From positions 186,001 to 250,000 of the forward strand of contig NZ_MVFY01000005.1 of assembly GCF_002042885.1 (NCBI RefSeq): a stretch of 64,000 nucleotides of DNA, given 5' to 3'. This DNA is from Citrobacter portucalensis (GTDB taxonomy: Bacteria > Pseudomonadota > Gammaproteobacteria > Enterobacterales > Enterobacteriaceae). Shown piece by piece: positions 38,256 to 48,387 of the stretch (the first letter of the stretch is position 1; every line of letters starts with the position of its first letter). The notes below the pieces were generated by a model that searched no databases, was not told the DNA's origin, and worked only from the letters and a program-made list of their open reading frames with translations. Both the position numbers and the translations under genes were made by a program.

Positions 38256-39134
38256 ATGACATTAACCCAGATCCACGCCCTGCTTGCCGTACTTGAGTAC
38301 GGTGGTTTTACCGAAGCCAGCAAGCGGCTGTACATGACCCAATCCGCCGTTAGCCAGGCAATTTCAGCGCTAGAGGAAGAGCTAGGGGTTGATATTATTA
38401 TCCGCGAACGCCGCAAAGATATTCAACTTAGTCCGGCCGGGAGTCGGATCGTTTCACACCTGCGGACGATCGTGTCTGAAACCAACGCGGTGAAAGAGAT
38501 TGCCGAGCAAGAGCGACAAAACCCGGCCAGAGCCCTGCGAATCGGCTGCTTTCCCAGCGCCTGTGCCTGTATTTTGCCCGGTATCATCCACCACTTCGAG
38601 CAGCACCACCCGCATATCAAAATTATCCCTTATGAGGAAAACAGCACGGCAATCGTTGATTCCCTGCGCAGTGGGGATATCGATGCGGGATTTGTACATT
38701 TCCCGGTAAATGGCATGTACTGCGTACCGGTGTATCGCGACAAATTTACCGTTGTAGTTCCTGAAAGCCATCCGCTGGCGGCCAATAGAACGATTTCAGT
38801 GGAACAACTGGTTGGAGAACCGCTCATTATCAGCAAAGGTCGCTATGAATTAAGCATCATGGCGCTATTTAAAGAGAAGGGAATTGAACCGGTCATTAAA
38901 TACGAGTTTAACCATCCGGATACCGCGATGAGCTTTATTCGTCAGGGGCTGGGTATAGCGTTATTACCGGAATTAACGCTGAAGGCGGTTGGTGGGAAAG
39001 TACGCTCAGTCGCGCTGGAACCGACGTTCTATCGACAGATATCCTTACTGGCAAAAGAGCCGCCGGTGGACGGCAGCCCTTTATTTCTCCTGCAGGCATG
39101 TATGGAAACGTTGACAGCAGACGGCCTTATCTAG
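38256..39134 (+). CDS. LysR-family transcriptional regulator
   Basis: 292-residue LysR regulator. The N-terminal winged helix-turn-helix spans residues 1-60 (FTEASKRLYMTQSAVSQAISALEEELG region), a linker helix covers about 60-90 and a periplasmic-binding-protein-like effector domain covers about 90-290. CFPSACACILP near residues 95-105 is unusually cysteine-rich for such a domain. It is divergent from the MFS transporter gene, the standard arrangement for a LysR protein and its target. The inducer is unknown. Confidence 0.9.
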   Translation: MTLTQIHALLAVLEYGGFTEASKRLYMTQSAVSQAISALEEELGVDIIIRERRKDIQLSPAGSRIVSHLRTIVSETNAVKEIAEQERQNPARALRIGCFPSACACILPGIIHHFEQHHPHIKIIPYEENSTAIVDSLRSGDIDAGFVHFPVNGMYCVPVYRDKFTVVVPESHPLAANRTISVEQLVGEPLIISKGRYELSIMALFKEKGIEPVIKYEFNHPDTAMSFIRQGLGIALLPELTLKAVGGKVRSVALEPTFYRQISLLAKEPPVDGSPLFLLQACMETLTADGLI

Positions 39135-39155
39135 CAGTTAAAACGTTTCATCCAT

Positions 39156-39190
39156 TAAGGCCTGTGACCGGAGGTGCATCACAGGCCTTA
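39156..39190. terminator. Bidirectional hairpin between the LysR gene and glpQ
   Basis: TAAGGCCTGTGA and TCACAGGCCTTA are a perfect 12-bp inverted repeat around an 11-nt loop, located between convergent genes. Neither side has a long T run, so termination strength is uncertain. Confidence 0.6.
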
Positions 39191-39195
39191 CGCCA

Positions 39196-40263
39196 TCACT
39201 CTTTATTCAAGAATTTCACTGCTTTGTCGGGGAAGTCGGTGAACAGCCCGTCCACGCCCGCCTTGTTATAAAGAATGTCATACAGTTGGTTTACGTCAGT
39301 GGTGTAATCCGGCAGTTGATCGGCGCGAACGGTATAAGGATGCACAACCATCTTATTCTGATGTGCGTCCTGCACCATGCCAGTTAACGAGATATTGCCC
39401 TTCTTCGACTTCTCATCAATCAGCATGTGATAGTCCGGCCCAATGCCGTCCGCATACTGCGCAACCTGCTTCATGGCACCCGGTTTAAACATCCAGTCGT
39501 AGTTGTAATTAACCCAACTACCGTCCGGCTTTTTCTCCTGGGTTTCATTCCAGTCAGTGTACGCAATCAACTGTACCAGATTGAGATCCATCCCCATCTT
39601 CGGTTCCAGTTCATTTTTAATGCGCTTCAACTCTGCAACATCAAAACACTGTAGATAGACCTTGTCGTTCTTGTCGGTATACCCGTACTTTTTCAGTACT
39701 TCCAGCGTTTTAGCCGCAATGTCCTTCCCTTCCTGGTGATGGAACCACGGCGCTTTCATTTCCGGGTAAATACCGATGTTTTTACCGGTGGAATGATTTA
39801 ATCCCTGAACAAACTCAATCTCTTCTTCGAACGTGTGCACGCGGAAATCAGATTTACCCATCGGGAAGCGCCCTGGGTAGGTCTGGACCTTTTTGCCATT
39901 TTCGATATCGAAGCCTTCGGTAAATTTCAGCGATTTAATTTCATCCAGCGTAAAGTCGATGGCGTAGTAACGCCCATCTTTACGCGCACGATCCGGAAAA
40001 CGCTCGGCAACATCGGTGACGCGGTCAAGATAGTGGTCATGCAGGACGACCAGATGGTCATCCTTGGTCATAACCAAATCCTGCTCCAGATAATCCGCCC
40101 CCTGGGCATAGGCCATCGCCTTTGCTGGCAGCGTATGCTCCGGCAGATAACCGCTGGCGCCACGATGCGCAATCACGATTTTATCTGCGGCAACCGCCGC
40201 GCTGCTGACCACCATACCTGTGAGCATCAGCGCCACGCTGAGACTTTTCAATGTAGTTTTCAT
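39196..40263 (-). CDS. glpQ: Periplasmic glycerophosphodiester phosphodiesterase GlpQ
   Basis: Ca2+-dependent periplasmic enzyme, 355 residues, that cleaves glycerophosphodiesters to glycerol-3-phosphate and an alcohol. A Sec signal peptide ends SSAAVA before ADKIVIAHRG. Catalytic GDPD residues are seen in AHRGASGYLPEHT, LEQDLVMTKD and VLHDHYLDR. It follows glpT after only 3 bp, so its product is taken up by the transporter made from the same message. Confidence 0.97.
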   Translation of the reverse strand: MKTTLKSLSVALMLTGMVVSSAAVAADKIVIAHRGASGYLPEHTLPAKAMAYAQGADYLEQDLVMTKDDHLVVLHDHYLDRVTDVAERFPDRARKDGRYYAIDFTLDEIKSLKFTEGFDIENGKKVQTYPGRFPMGKSDFRVHTFEEEIEFVQGLNHSTGKNIGIYPEMKAPWFHHQEGKDIAAKTLEVLKKYGYTDKNDKVYLQCFDVAELKRIKNELEPKMGMDLNLVQLIAYTDWNETQEKKPDGSWVNYNYDWMFKPGAMKQVAQYADGIGPDYHMLIDEKSKKGNISLTGMVQDAHQNKMVVHPYTVRADQLPDYTTDVNQLYDILYNKAGVDGLFTDFPDKAVKFLNKE

Positions 40264-40266
40264 CTA

Positions 40267-41625
40267 TTAGCCCCCGTTACGTTTCAGTTGCATCTCTTCG
40301 TGATGGCGTTTTTCGCCAATCATGACGACCACCAGCAGGATAACCGCCAGCACGCTACCGCCAATCATCACCATAAAGCCGCCGTCCCAACCGAAGAAGT
40401 CAACGGTGTAGCCAACAATGGCGCTCGCAGCCACAGAACCGCCGAGATAACCGAACAGACCGGTAAAGCCAGCTGCCGTTCCCGCCGCTTTTTTCGGTGC
40501 CAGTTCCAGCGCGTGCAGACCAATCAACATTACCGGGCCGTAGATCAAGAAGCCGATGATGATCATACAAGCCATATCCACGTTCGGGTTGCCTGCCGGG
40601 TTCATCCAGTAAACGATAGTCGCAATAGTTACCAGCGTCATAAAGAACACGCCGGTCGCACCACGGTTACCACGGAAGACTTTATCCGACATCCAGCCGC
40701 ACAGCAGCGTGCCCGGAATACCCGCATACTCATACAGGAAGTAGGCCCAGGATGATTTATCGAGTGCGAAATGCTTCACTTCTTTCAGGTAGGTCGGTGA
40801 CCAGTCCAGGATGCCGTAGCGCAGCAGATAAACAAACACGTTGGCGATAGCGATGTACCACAACAGTTTGTTTGGCAGTACATACTGCATGAAGATCTGC
40901 TTCGCAGTCAGCTCTTCTTCCGCTTTCTCGTTGTAATCGTCCGGATAGTCGTTCTTATACTCTTCGATAGGCGGCAGGCCGCAGGACTGCGGCGTATCAC
41001 GCATCATCGCAAAGGCGAACAGCGCAACCACAATCGCACCGAAAGCAGGCATATACAGCGCCGCTTTCCAGTCATTGAACCAGGCCATACCGAGCAGGAA
41101 CAGCAGAGGAGGCAGACCGCCGCCCACGTTGTGCGCACAGTTCCAGACGGAAACAATACCGCCACGTTCTTTCTGCGACCACCAGTGCACCATGGTACGA
41201 CCACACGGCGGCCACCCCATCCCCTGGAACCATCCGCAGAGGAACAGCAGCACAAACATTATCGCAATGCTCGATGTCGCCCACGGCACAAAGCCCATAA
41301 ACAACATCACTGCGGCAGCCAGAATCAAACCTGCTGGCAGGAAAACGCGCGGATTCGAGCGATCCGAAACGGACCCCATGATGAATTTCGAAAATCCGTA
41401 AGCGATGGAGATACCGGACAACGCAAAACCCAGATCGCCGCGAGAGAAACCCTGCTCAACCAGATATGGCATCGCCAGGGCGAAGTTCTTACGTACCAGA
41501 TAGTACGCGGCATAACCAAAGAAAATCCCCAGGAAAATCTGCCAACGCAATCGACGATATGTCGGATCGATCTCCGTAGCAGGCAAACGCGCCTTATGTG
41601 GCGCTGGTTTAAAAATACTCAACAT
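40267..41625 (-). CDS. glpT: Glycerol-3-phosphate:phosphate antiporter GlpT
   Basis: MFS antiporter, 452 residues with 12 membrane segments, exchanging cytoplasmic phosphate for glycerol-3-phosphate; also the main entry route for fosfomycin. The OPA-family signature region [19 protein letters not shown] is intact (about residues 135-153). The frame is open nine codons upstream, but [15 protein letters not shown] at 41625 is the known start. It is first in the glpTQ operon, divergent from glpABC. Confidence 0.97.
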   Translation of the reverse strand: MLSIFKPAPHKARLPATEIDPTYRRLRWQIFLGIFFGYAAYYLVRKNFALAMPYLVEQGFSRGDLGFALSGISIAYGFSKFIMGSVSDRSNPRVFLPAGLILAAAVMLFMGFVPWATSSIAIMFVLLFLCGWFQGMGWPPCGRTMVHWWSQKERGGIVSVWNCAHNVGGGLPPLLFLLGMAWFNDWKAALYMPAFGAIVVALFAFAMMRDTPQSCGLPPIEEYKNDYPDDYNEKAEEELTAKQIFMQYVLPNKLLWYIAIANVFVYLLRYGILDWSPTYLKEVKHFALDKSSWAYFLYEYAGIPGTLLCGWMSDKVFRGNRGATGVFFMTLVTIATIVYWMNPAGNPNVDMACMIIIGFLIYGPVMLIGLHALELAPKKAAGTAAGFTGLFGYLGGSVAASAIVGYTVDFFGWDGGFMVMIGGSVLAVILLVVVMIGEKRHHEEMQLKRNGG

Positions 41626-41735
41626 AGTGTAGCCTCCGTGGCCGTCTTTCATTCGAAGTAAACACTGCAGTTCGTCATTACTACCCTACCGCTTCCAGTG
41701 TGGCCGCGATGTTAAGGAAAGATACATAACAAAAA

Positions 41736-41751
41736 TGTGAAACGCAGCACA
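41736..41751. promoter_or_regulatory. CRP site between glpT and glpA
   Basis: TGTGA-N6-GCACA matches 9 of the 10 conserved bases of the CRP consensus. It lies 111 bp before the glpT start and 145 bp before glpA. Catabolite activation of both glp operons is known in E. coli. Confidence 0.7.
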
Positions 41752-41810
41752 TATTGTTACAGATTTATGACAAATGTTCATAAAGGCGCACGGAATCACG
41801 TTTCATTTTC

Positions 41811-41844
41811 GAATAATGAGCGATTATGCGCGAAATCAAACAAT
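41811..41844. promoter_or_regulatory. Predicted GlpR operators
   Basis: AATGAGCGAT, TATGCGCGAA and ATCAAACAAT follow one another at 41815-41844 and match the GlpR half-site pattern at about 7-8 of 10 positions each. TTTTCGAA just upstream looks like another degenerate half. GlpR represses both glp operons in the absence of glycerol-3-phosphate. The exact operator borders are my estimate. Confidence 0.45.
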
Positions 41845-41895
41845 CCATGTTTTTTATGTGGCTAAATGATAAAAAACGAACTGTGAGGAAAAACA

Positions 41896-43524
41896 ATGAA
41901 AACTCGCGACTCGCAAACAAGTGACGTGATTATCATTGGTGGAGGAGCAACAGGTGCAGGGATCGCACGCGACTGTGCGCTGCGCGGGTTGCGCGTCATC
42001 TTAGTGGAACGCCACGATATCGCCACGGGCGCGACCGGACGTAACCATGGCCTGCTGCACAGCGGTGCGCGCTACGCCGTCACCGACGCTGAATCTGCCC
42101 GTGAGTGCATCAGCGAAAACCAGATTCTGAAACGTATCGCCCGTCATTGCGTTGAGCCGACGGACGGTCTGTTTATTACCCTGCCGGAGGATGAGCTCTC
42201 CTTCCAGGCTACCTTTATTCGCGCCTGTGAAGAGGCCGGTATTCGCGCAGAAGCGATTGACCCTCAGCAGGCACGTATTATCGAACCTTCTGTGAATCCA
42301 CAGCTGATTGGTGCAGTAAAAGTACCAGACGGCACGGTCGATCCTTTCCGCTTAACAGCAGCTAACATGCTGGATGCGCGTGAGCATGGCGCGGTTATCT
42401 TAACGGCGCATGAAGTGACGGGACTGATCCGCGAAGGCGCAACGGTTTGCGGCGTTAACGTGCGCAATCATCTGACAGGCGAAATGCAGTCCCTGAATGC
42501 ACCGGTTGTCGTCAACGCCGCTGGGATCTGGGGTCAACGCATTGCGGAATATGCCGATCTGAGCATCCGTATGTTCCCGGCCAAAGGATCGTTGCTGATT
42601 ATGGATCATCGCATTAACCAGCATGTCATTAACCGCTGTCGTAAGCCCTCTGACGCCGATATTCTGGTGCCTGGCGATACCATTTCACTGATCGGTACCA
42701 CCTCACAGCACATTGATTACGACGATATCGACAGCAACCGCGTCACCGCAGAAGAGGTCGATATTCTGCTGCGTGAAGGCGAGAAGCTGGCGCCGATTAT
42801 GGCGAAAACGCGCATTTTACGCGCCTACTCCGGCGTACGCCCGCTGGTGGCCAGCGACGACGACCCAAGCGGTCGTAACGTCAGCCGTGGGATTGTACTG
42901 TTCGATCACGCTGAACGTGACGGACTGGAAGGGTTTATCACCATTACCGGCGGCAAACTGATGACCTACCGCCTGATGGCGGAATGGGCCACCGATGCCG
43001 TTTGCCGTAAGCTGGGCAATACCCAGCCTTGCACAACGGCAGACACCGCGCTGCCTGGCTCACAGGAATCTACCGAGCATACGCTTAAACGCGTGATCTC
43101 ATTGCCCGCGCCACTACGCGGCTCGGCGGTCTACCGTCACGGCGATCGCACCCCTGCGTGGCTTAGCGAAGGCCGTCAGCACCGCAGCCTGGTCTGCGAA
43201 TGCGAAGCAGTCACCGCAGGCGAAGTGCAATACGCCGTCGAGAATTTAACCGTCAACAGCCTGCTCGATTTGCGTCGCCGTACCCGTGTTGGAATGGGGA
43301 CCTGCCAGGGCGAATTGTGTGCCTGCCGCGCCGCAGGTTTGCTGCAACGTTTTAATGTCACTACCGCAGCGCAGTCCATTACCCAGCTTTCCGATTTCCT
43401 CAACGAACGCTGGAAAGGCGTGCAGCCTATCGCCTGGGGAGATGCGCTGCGCGAAAGCGAATTCACGCGCTGGGTTTATCAAGGGTTGTGTGGTCTGGAA
43501 AAGGAGCACCAGGATGAAATTTGA
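41896..43524 (+). CDS. glpA: Anaerobic glycerol-3-phosphate dehydrogenase subunit A
   Basis: FAD-containing catalytic subunit of the anaerobic enzyme, 542 residues, oxidising glycerol-3-phosphate to dihydroxyacetone phosphate and passing electrons through GlpB and GlpC to menaquinone. The FAD motif is [16 protein letters not shown] (about residues 10-25). A C-terminal BFD-like cysteine region is present (CECEAVT and [13 protein letters not shown]). AGGAAA precedes the start. The glpB start lies within its last codons. Confidence 0.97.
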   Translation: MKTRDSQTSDVIIIGGGATGAGIARDCALRGLRVILVERHDIATGATGRNHGLLHSGARYAVTDAESARECISENQILKRIARHCVEPTDGLFITLPEDELSFQATFIRACEEAGIRAEAIDPQQARIIEPSVNPQLIGAVKVPDGTVDPFRLTAANMLDAREHGAVILTAHEVTGLIREGATVCGVNVRNHLTGEMQSLNAPVVVNAAGIWGQRIAEYADLSIRMFPAKGSLLIMDHRINQHVINRCRKPSDADILVPGDTISLIGTTSQHIDYDDIDSNRVTAEEVDILLREGEKLAPIMAKTRILRAYSGVRPLVASDDDPSGRNVSRGIVLFDHAERDGLEGFITITGGKLMTYRLMAEWATDAVCRKLGNTQPCTTADTALPGSQESTEHTLKRVISLPAPLRGSAVYRHGDRTPAWLSEGRQHRSLVCECEAVTAGEVQYAVENLTVNSLLDLRRRTRVGMGTCQGELCACRAAGLLQRFNVTTAAQSITQLSDFLNERWKGVQPIAWGDALRESEFTRWVYQGLCGLEKEHQDEI

Positions 43525-44773
43525 TACCGTCATTATCGGCGGCGGCCTCGCCGGACTGCTATGTGGCCTGCAACTGCAAAAAAGCGGACTGCGCTGCACG
43601 ATTGTTACCCGCGGCCAAAGCGCCCTGCATTTTTCCTCCGGCTCACTGGATTTGCTCAGCAGCTTACCCGATGGTCAGCCGGTGACGGATATAGAAGCGG
43701 GTTTGAATGCGCTGCGCACTCAGGCACCCGCACATCCGTATAGCACCATCGGAACGCAGAACGTTCTGGAACTGGCCCAACAGGCGCAAAATTTACTGGA
43801 AGAATGCGGAACGCATTTGCAGGGCAAAGTGCATCAGGCACATCAACGTGTTACCCCGCTGGGCACCCTGCGCTCAACCTGGTTAAGTTCCCCGGAAGTG
43901 CCGGTCTGGCCGCTGTCCGCGCAGCGTATCTGCGTTGTAGGGATTAGCGGGTTACTGGATTTTCAGGCGCATCTCGCCGCGGCGTCATTACGCCAACGCA
44001 ATCTCAGCGTCGAGACGGCAGAAATCGAGCTACCGGAGCTGGATGTCCTGCGTGATAACCCAACCGAGTTTCGTGCCGTTAATATTGCGCGCCTGCTGGA
44101 TAACGAAGATAAATGGTCGCTGCTCTATGACGCATTGCTGCCAATGGCAAAAACCTGCGACATGATAATCATGCCGGCATGCTTTGGTCTGGCCGATGAG
44201 CGGCTCTGGCAGTGGCTTAACGAGCGCCTCCCCTGCTCGCTGACACTATTACCGACCCTACCACCTTCGGTACTGGGCATGCGTTTGCACAACAAATTAC
44301 AGCGCCAGTTTGTGCGCCAGGGCGGTGTGTGGATGCCGGGTGATGAAGTGAAAAAAATCACCTGTCAGGATGGCGTGGTCAGCGAAATCTGGACCCGAAA
44401 TCATGCCGATATCCCCTTGCGGCCACGTTTCGCCGTGCTCGCCAGCGGCAGCTTCTTCAGTAGCGGGCTGGTCGCCACGCGTGAGGCAATCCATGAACCA
44501 ATCCTGGGACTGGATGTACAGCAAACAGCGACCCGCGCCGAGTGGTATAAGCGTGATGTTTTCGATCCACAACCGTGGCAACAGTTTGGCGTAACAACCG
44601 ATTCCGCATTGCGTCCATCACTGGCGGGAAAAACGATAGAGAACATGTATGCCATCGGTTCCGTCCTCGGCGGATTCGACCCTATCGCCCAGGGTTGCGG
44701 AGGCGGCGTGTGCGCAGTTAGCGCCTTACATGCCGCGCATCATATTGCGAAACGTGCAGGAGGACAGCAATGA
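43514..44773 (+). CDS. glpB: Anaerobic glycerol-3-phosphate dehydrogenase subunit B
   Basis: Flavoprotein subunit, 419 residues, linking GlpA to the membrane subunit. It begins [18 protein letters not shown], a dinucleotide-binding fold, and the C-terminal [17 protein letters not shown] completes the flavin site. The frame is open 76 codons upstream inside glpA, but ATG 43514 has AAGGAG at 43500-43505 and gives the family length. It overlaps glpA by 11 nt and glpC by 4 nt, so the three are translated together. Confidence 0.97.
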   Translation: MKFDTVIIGGGLAGLLCGLQLQKSGLRCTIVTRGQSALHFSSGSLDLLSSLPDGQPVTDIEAGLNALRTQAPAHPYSTIGTQNVLELAQQAQNLLEECGTHLQGKVHQAHQRVTPLGTLRSTWLSSPEVPVWPLSAQRICVVGISGLLDFQAHLAAASLRQRNLSVETAEIELPELDVLRDNPTEFRAVNIARLLDNEDKWSLLYDALLPMAKTCDMIIMPACFGLADERLWQWLNERLPCSLTLLPTLPPSVLGMRLHNKLQRQFVRQGGVWMPGDEVKKITCQDGVVSEIWTRNHADIPLRPRFAVLASGSFFSSGLVATREAIHEPILGLDVQQTATRAEWYKRDVFDPQPWQQFGVTTDSALRPSLAGKTIENMYAIGSVLGGFDPIAQGCGGGVCAVSALHAAHHIAKRAGGQQ

Positions 44774-45960
44774 GCGACACACGTTTTGAAAGTTGTATCA
44801 AATGTACGGTGTGCACCACCGCCTGCCCGGTAAGCCGCGTCAATCCGAGCTACCCGGGCCCTAAGCAGGCCGGCCCGGACGGTGAACGTCTGCGCCTGAA
44901 AGATGGCGCGCTATATGACGACGCGCTGAAATACTGCATCAACTGTAAACGCTGCGAAGTGGCCTGTCCGTCAGACGTGAAAATCGGCGATATCATCCAG
45001 CGCGCGCGCGCCAAATACGACACGACGCGCCCATCGTTGCGTAACTTTGTCTTAAGTCATACCGATTTAATGGGCAGCGTATCCACCCCCTTCGCCCCTA
45101 TAGTGAATACCGCCACCTCATTAAAACCGGTGCGTCAACTGCTGGATTACGCGTTAAAAATCGATCATCGCCGTACGCTGCCGAAGTACTCCTTTGGCAC
45201 CTTCCGCCGCTGGTATCGCAGCGTTGCCGCACAGCAGGCGCAGTACCAGGATCAGGTCGCCTTTTTCCACGGCTGTTTTGTGAATTACAACCATCCCCAG
45301 CTCGGCAAAGACCTGATCAAGGTGTTGAATGCGATGGGTACTGGCGTGCAACTGCTGAGTAAAGAGAAATGCTGTGGCGTGCCGCTGATTGCCAACGGTT
45401 TTACCGATAAAGCGCGTAAGCAGGCAGTAAGCAACGTGGCCTCACTCAGGGAGGCGATTGATGGCAAAGGCATTCCGGTGATCGCCACCTCATCAACCTG
45501 TACCTTTGCGCTACGTGATGAATATCCGGAAGTGCTGGATGTCGACAACTCAGGCCTGCGTGAACACATTGAACTGGCAACCCGCTGGCTATGGCGCAAG
45601 CTGGATGAAGGTAAAACGCTGCCGCTGAAGACGCTGCCGCTGAAGGTGGTCTATCACACGCCATGTCACATGGAGAAAATGGGCTGGACGCTCTATACGC
45701 TGGAGCTACTGCGACAAATTCCAGGGCTGGAGCTGACGGTGCTGGATTCTCAGTGTTGCGGGATTGCCGGGACTTACGGCTTTAAAAAGGAAAACTATCC
45801 GACTTCACAGTCTATTGGCGCACCGTTATTCCGCCAAATTGAAGAAAGCGGCGCTGATATCGTCGTCACCGACTGCGAAACCTGTAAATGGCAGATTGAG
45901 ATGTCTACAAGCAAACGCTGCGAACATCCTATCACCCTGCTTGCCAAAGCGTTGGGTTAA
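44770..45960 (+). CDS. glpC: Anaerobic glycerol-3-phosphate dehydrogenase subunit C
   Basis: Iron-sulfur subunit, 396 residues, that carries electrons to the quinone pool and anchors GlpAB to the membrane. Two [4Fe-4S] motifs lie at the N-terminus ([12 protein letters not shown] and [12 protein letters not shown]). Two CCG domains follow, seen in KCCGVPLIA and [10 protein letters not shown], as in heterodisulfide reductase-like proteins. It ends the glpABC operon and is followed by a terminator hairpin. Confidence 0.97.
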   Translation: MSDTRFESCIKCTVCTTACPVSRVNPSYPGPKQAGPDGERLRLKDGALYDDALKYCINCKRCEVACPSDVKIGDIIQRARAKYDTTRPSLRNFVLSHTDLMGSVSTPFAPIVNTATSLKPVRQLLDYALKIDHRRTLPKYSFGTFRRWYRSVAAQQAQYQDQVAFFHGCFVNYNHPQLGKDLIKVLNAMGTGVQLLSKEKCCGVPLIANGFTDKARKQAVSNVASLREAIDGKGIPVIATSSTCTFALRDEYPEVLDVDNSGLREHIELATRWLWRKLDEGKTLPLKTLPLKVVYHTPCHMEKMGWTLYTLELLRQIPGLELTVLDSQCCGIAGTYGFKKENYPTSQSIGAPLFRQIEESGADIVVTDCETCKWQIEMSTSKRCEHPITLLAKALG

Positions 45961-45966
45961 CTCTGT

Positions 45967-45997
45967 TGCCCGGTGGCGTTTGCTACCGGGCATTTTT
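45967..45997 (+). terminator. Terminator after glpC
   Basis: TGCCCGGT-N13-ACCGGGCA followed by TTTTTA forms a GC-rich stem and T run starting 6 nt after the glpC stop. It resembles a half REP unit. Confidence 0.75.
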
Positions 45998-46143
45998 ACG
46001 TAGCCCGTTCTGCTTAATTGAATACGTTGCAGTCGGACGTATTTATCTCTGATTCATCCACGCAAAGAACCCATTTCCCGCATGCAGCGCATATTAAAAG
46101 TGGATACCGTCACGCCATCTTCTCTTTCTGGTGACGGACTACC

Positions 46144-47073
46144 ATGGCTAAATCCACTACATCTACACCGCATGATGCCGTTTTTAAAAAGATAATGTCT
46201 TACCCTGAGATGGCTCGGGATTTTCTGGATATACATCTTCCTATCGCATTACGTGAGATATGTGATTTACAAACGCTGAAGCTGGAGTCCACCAGTTTTA
46301 TCGAACAAGATCTCCGCGCATACTACTCCGACGTAGTGTGGTCACTAAAAACCCGCGAAGGTCAGGGCTATATTTATTGTGTTATTGAACATCAGAGTAC
46401 CGCGGTACCGCATATGGCATTTCGCCTGATGCGTTATGCCACCGCGGCGATGCAGCATCATCTTGATGCCGGGAATAAAACGCTGCCGCTGGTGATCCCC
46501 ATGCTATTTTATCACGGTCAACAAAGTCCCTATCCCTGGTCGCTCAACTGGCTGGATGAATTTGATAATCCGCAACTGGCGCGACAACTGTATTCAGAGG
46601 CTTTTCCGCTGGTCGACATTACCGTAATACCTGACGATGAAATCGCGCAGCATCGCAGGGTTGCGCTGCTTGAATTGATGCAAAAACATATCCGCGATCG
46701 TGACTTAATGGGGTTAGTGGATCGACTGGTCTCGCTATTAGTTACAAGCACTGCTAATGACAGCCAGCTACAAACGCTATTTAATTACCTGATACGGTAC
46801 GGCGACGTTTCTCGCGTCAGTGAGTTTATCCGCGAAGTTGCCGAACGATCCCCCCATCACAAGGAGAAGCTGATGACAATTGCAGAGAGGCTCAGGCAGG
46901 AAGGCCACCAAAATGGACTGCAAGAAGGGATACAGCAAGGGTTAGAACAAGGGGTGCAAAAAGGTACGCAAGAAGAAGCCTTACGTATCGCTCACATAAT
47001 GCTGGAACAAGGTATTGATCGTGATTTAGTTCAGTTAATTACCGGGCTATTGCCTGGCGATACCACCGCATGA
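46144..47073 (+). CDS. rpnE: Rpn-family PD-(D/E)XK nuclease (rpnE/yfaD-like)
   Basis: 309-residue member of the Rpn family (formerly called transposase_31, YhgA-like), DNA nucleases linked to recombination and phage defence. The N-terminal domain has the PD-(D/E)XK core: Asp63 in YYSDVVW and Glu82-x-Gln84 in CVIEHQS. The C-terminal part is a tandem G-x-x-x repeat, with glycines at 254, 258, 262, 266, 270 and 274, of the kind seen in this fast-evolving family. An in-frame internal start with a perfect ribosome binding site lies at codon 244 and is listed separately. The position after glpC matches E. coli yfaD; the symbol is given on that basis. Catalytic residues look intact. Confidence 0.85.
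   Translation: MAKSTTSTPHDAVFKKIMSYPEMARDFLDIHLPIALREICDLQTLKLESTSFIEQDLRAYYSDVVWSLKTREGQGYIYCVIEHQSTAVPHMAFRLMRYATAAMQHHLDAGNKTLPLVIPMLFYHGQQSPYPWSLNWLDEFDNPQLARQLYSEAFPLVDITVIPDDEIAQHRRVALLELMQKHIRDRDLMGLVDRLVSLLVTSTANDSQLQTLFNYLIRYGDVSRVSEFIREVAERSPHHKEKLMTIAERLRQEGHQNGLQEGIQQGLEQGVQKGTQEEALRIAHIMLEQGIDRDLVQLITGLLPGDTTA
46873..47073 (+). CDS. Predicted internal short form of the Rpn protein (RpnS-like)
   Basis: In-frame ATG at codon 244 of the rpn gene, preceded by AAGGAG (46861-46866) with a 6-nt spacer, an ideal ribosome binding site in the middle of a coding sequence. The product would be 66 residues, [11 protein letters not shown] to the shared C-terminus, made of the glycine repeat plus a helix. 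In E. coli, Rpn genes express such short C-terminal proteins that neutralise the full-length nuclease. Expression here is inferred from the site only. Confidence 0.6.
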   Translation: MTIAERLRQEGHQNGLQEGIQQGLEQGVQKGTQEEALRIAHIMLEQGIDRDLVQLITGLLPGDTTA

Positions 47074-47076
47074 GCC

Positions 47077-47107
47077 AGATTGGGAAGGCATTTAGCCTTC
47101 CCAATCT
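47077..47107. terminator. Bidirectional terminator between the rpn gene and yfaY
   Basis: AGATTGGGAAGGC-ATTTA-GCCTTCCCAATCT is a perfect 13-bp stem with a 5-nt loop, placed between two convergent genes and 4-5 nt from each stop codon. Confidence 0.8.
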
Positions 47108-47111
47108 GTGA

Positions 47112-48308
47112 TTAAATCGTCAACGACTCAACCACTTCGATCCAGCCGTGTTCGCTAGCGATTTCCAGATTGTTAAGCCAGCGGCGCAGCATATTTAGCG
47201 CCATCATCGCACACACTTCCTGACGAATCGCCAGGCTGTAGCGATTTGCATTCAGCCGTACGCGCAAGGCGTGTGTCCCATCAGCCGTGGCCAGCGCAAA
47301 GTTAATATGTTCGTTTTCGAAAGCCGATATCGCGAGTGCCAATCCAGCATAATGCTTGCTGCGTCGCTCGGTTATCCAATGCGCCGTTTGCGCCAGCGTT
47401 TCTTCCTGAGGCGGAACCACTTCACTCGCCAACAGTGGCGCATTCGCACGAGAAAGCTGCAATGCCACCAGACCACTGGTGAATTGTTCGCTCAGCGTCA
47501 GGCTGAATTGCCGTTCTTGCAACGTGCGGGCGATTTGCGCGGGTAAGCCTTCCGTACCTTCAAAAATCATATTCTGCCCGGCAACCCGCTTAACTTCTGG
47601 CCACAGCGCCAGCATCGCTTCCCGTTGAGAATCCGGCCCGGTCAGCTTCAGCTCAATAATCGGCATTGAGGAGCGGTAGCCCATTGTCACTCCCGGTGGC
47701 AACGGGAGCGGATCCAGGCTCTGCGCCAGGTCGCTTTCAGAACGGCCAAAGGTGGTTAATCGCAGGCATAACGGGGGCTGAGCCAAAGAGAAACGCTCAC
47801 GCAAACGAGGCAGGATCTCATGCTCCACCATGACTTTGAATTCTGACGGTACACCCGGTGTAAAGAACATCAGGCAGCGGTTAAGCTTCAGGGCGAACCC
47901 ACACGCGGTACCCACCGGATTATTGATAAACTCAGCGCTGGCCGGAAGTTCAGCCTGTTTGCGGTTGCTCGGCGCCATCACGCGGCCACGATCGCGGAAA
48001 TATCGCTCCATCTCGGCCAGCCATGCTTCATGCAGCATCAGCCCTTCGCCTTTTGCCGTTGCCGCTGCCAGCGCGCTCAAATCATCGCTGGTAGGTCCCA
48101 GACCGCCATTAACGATCAGTACATCGGCGTGCTCGCTACGCTCACGCAAAACGGCGACCAAATCGTTAAGATTGTCACCTACCGTGTTGCGGCGTGTTAG
48201 CGGTAAACCCTGATTAAAGAAAAAATCGGCCAGCCAGGCGGCATTGGTGTCGACGATTTGTCCGTGCAACACTTCATCCCCTGTGGATAGCATCTCCACG
48301 TTTAACAT
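47112..48308 (-). CDS. yfaY: CinA-like protein YfaY
   Basis: 398-residue CinA-family protein. The N-terminal MoCF/COG1058 domain (about residues 1-170) contains NGGLGPTSDDLS, which in relatives hydrolyses ADP-ribose-type compounds. The C-terminal part corresponds to the CinA/PncC NMN-amidohydrolase domain but is divergent; in E. coli YfaY is reported to lack the amidase activity of PncC. The physiological role is not settled. It lies 79 bp after yfaZ on the same strand. Confidence 0.93.
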   Translation of the reverse strand: MLNVEMLSTGDEVLHGQIVDTNAAWLADFFFNQGLPLTRRNTVGDNLNDLVAVLRERSEHADVLIVNGGLGPTSDDLSALAAATAKGEGLMLHEAWLAEMERYFRDRGRVMAPSNRKQAELPASAEFINNPVGTACGFALKLNRCLMFFTPGVPSEFKVMVEHEILPRLRERFSLAQPPLCLRLTTFGRSESDLAQSLDPLPLPPGVTMGYRSSMPIIELKLTGPDSQREAMLALWPEVKRVAGQNMIFEGTEGLPAQIARTLQERQFSLTLSEQFTSGLVALQLSRANAPLLASEVVPPQEETLAQTAHWITERRSKHYAGLALAISAFENEHINFALATADGTHALRVRLNANRYSLAIRQEVCAMMALNMLRRWLNNLEIASEHGWIEVVESLTI

Positions 48309-48387
48309 CGTGTTCTCCTGCTTTTATGATGAAAACACTATAACGCATGGAGGGGGGAAGGCGCGACTGAACGCCGCGCCAGAAATG

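Noticed and set aside
43286-43513. 76-codon N-terminal extension of glpB
   Set aside because: It lies inside glpA; the real start at 43514 has a good ribosome binding site (AAGGAG) and matches the family length.
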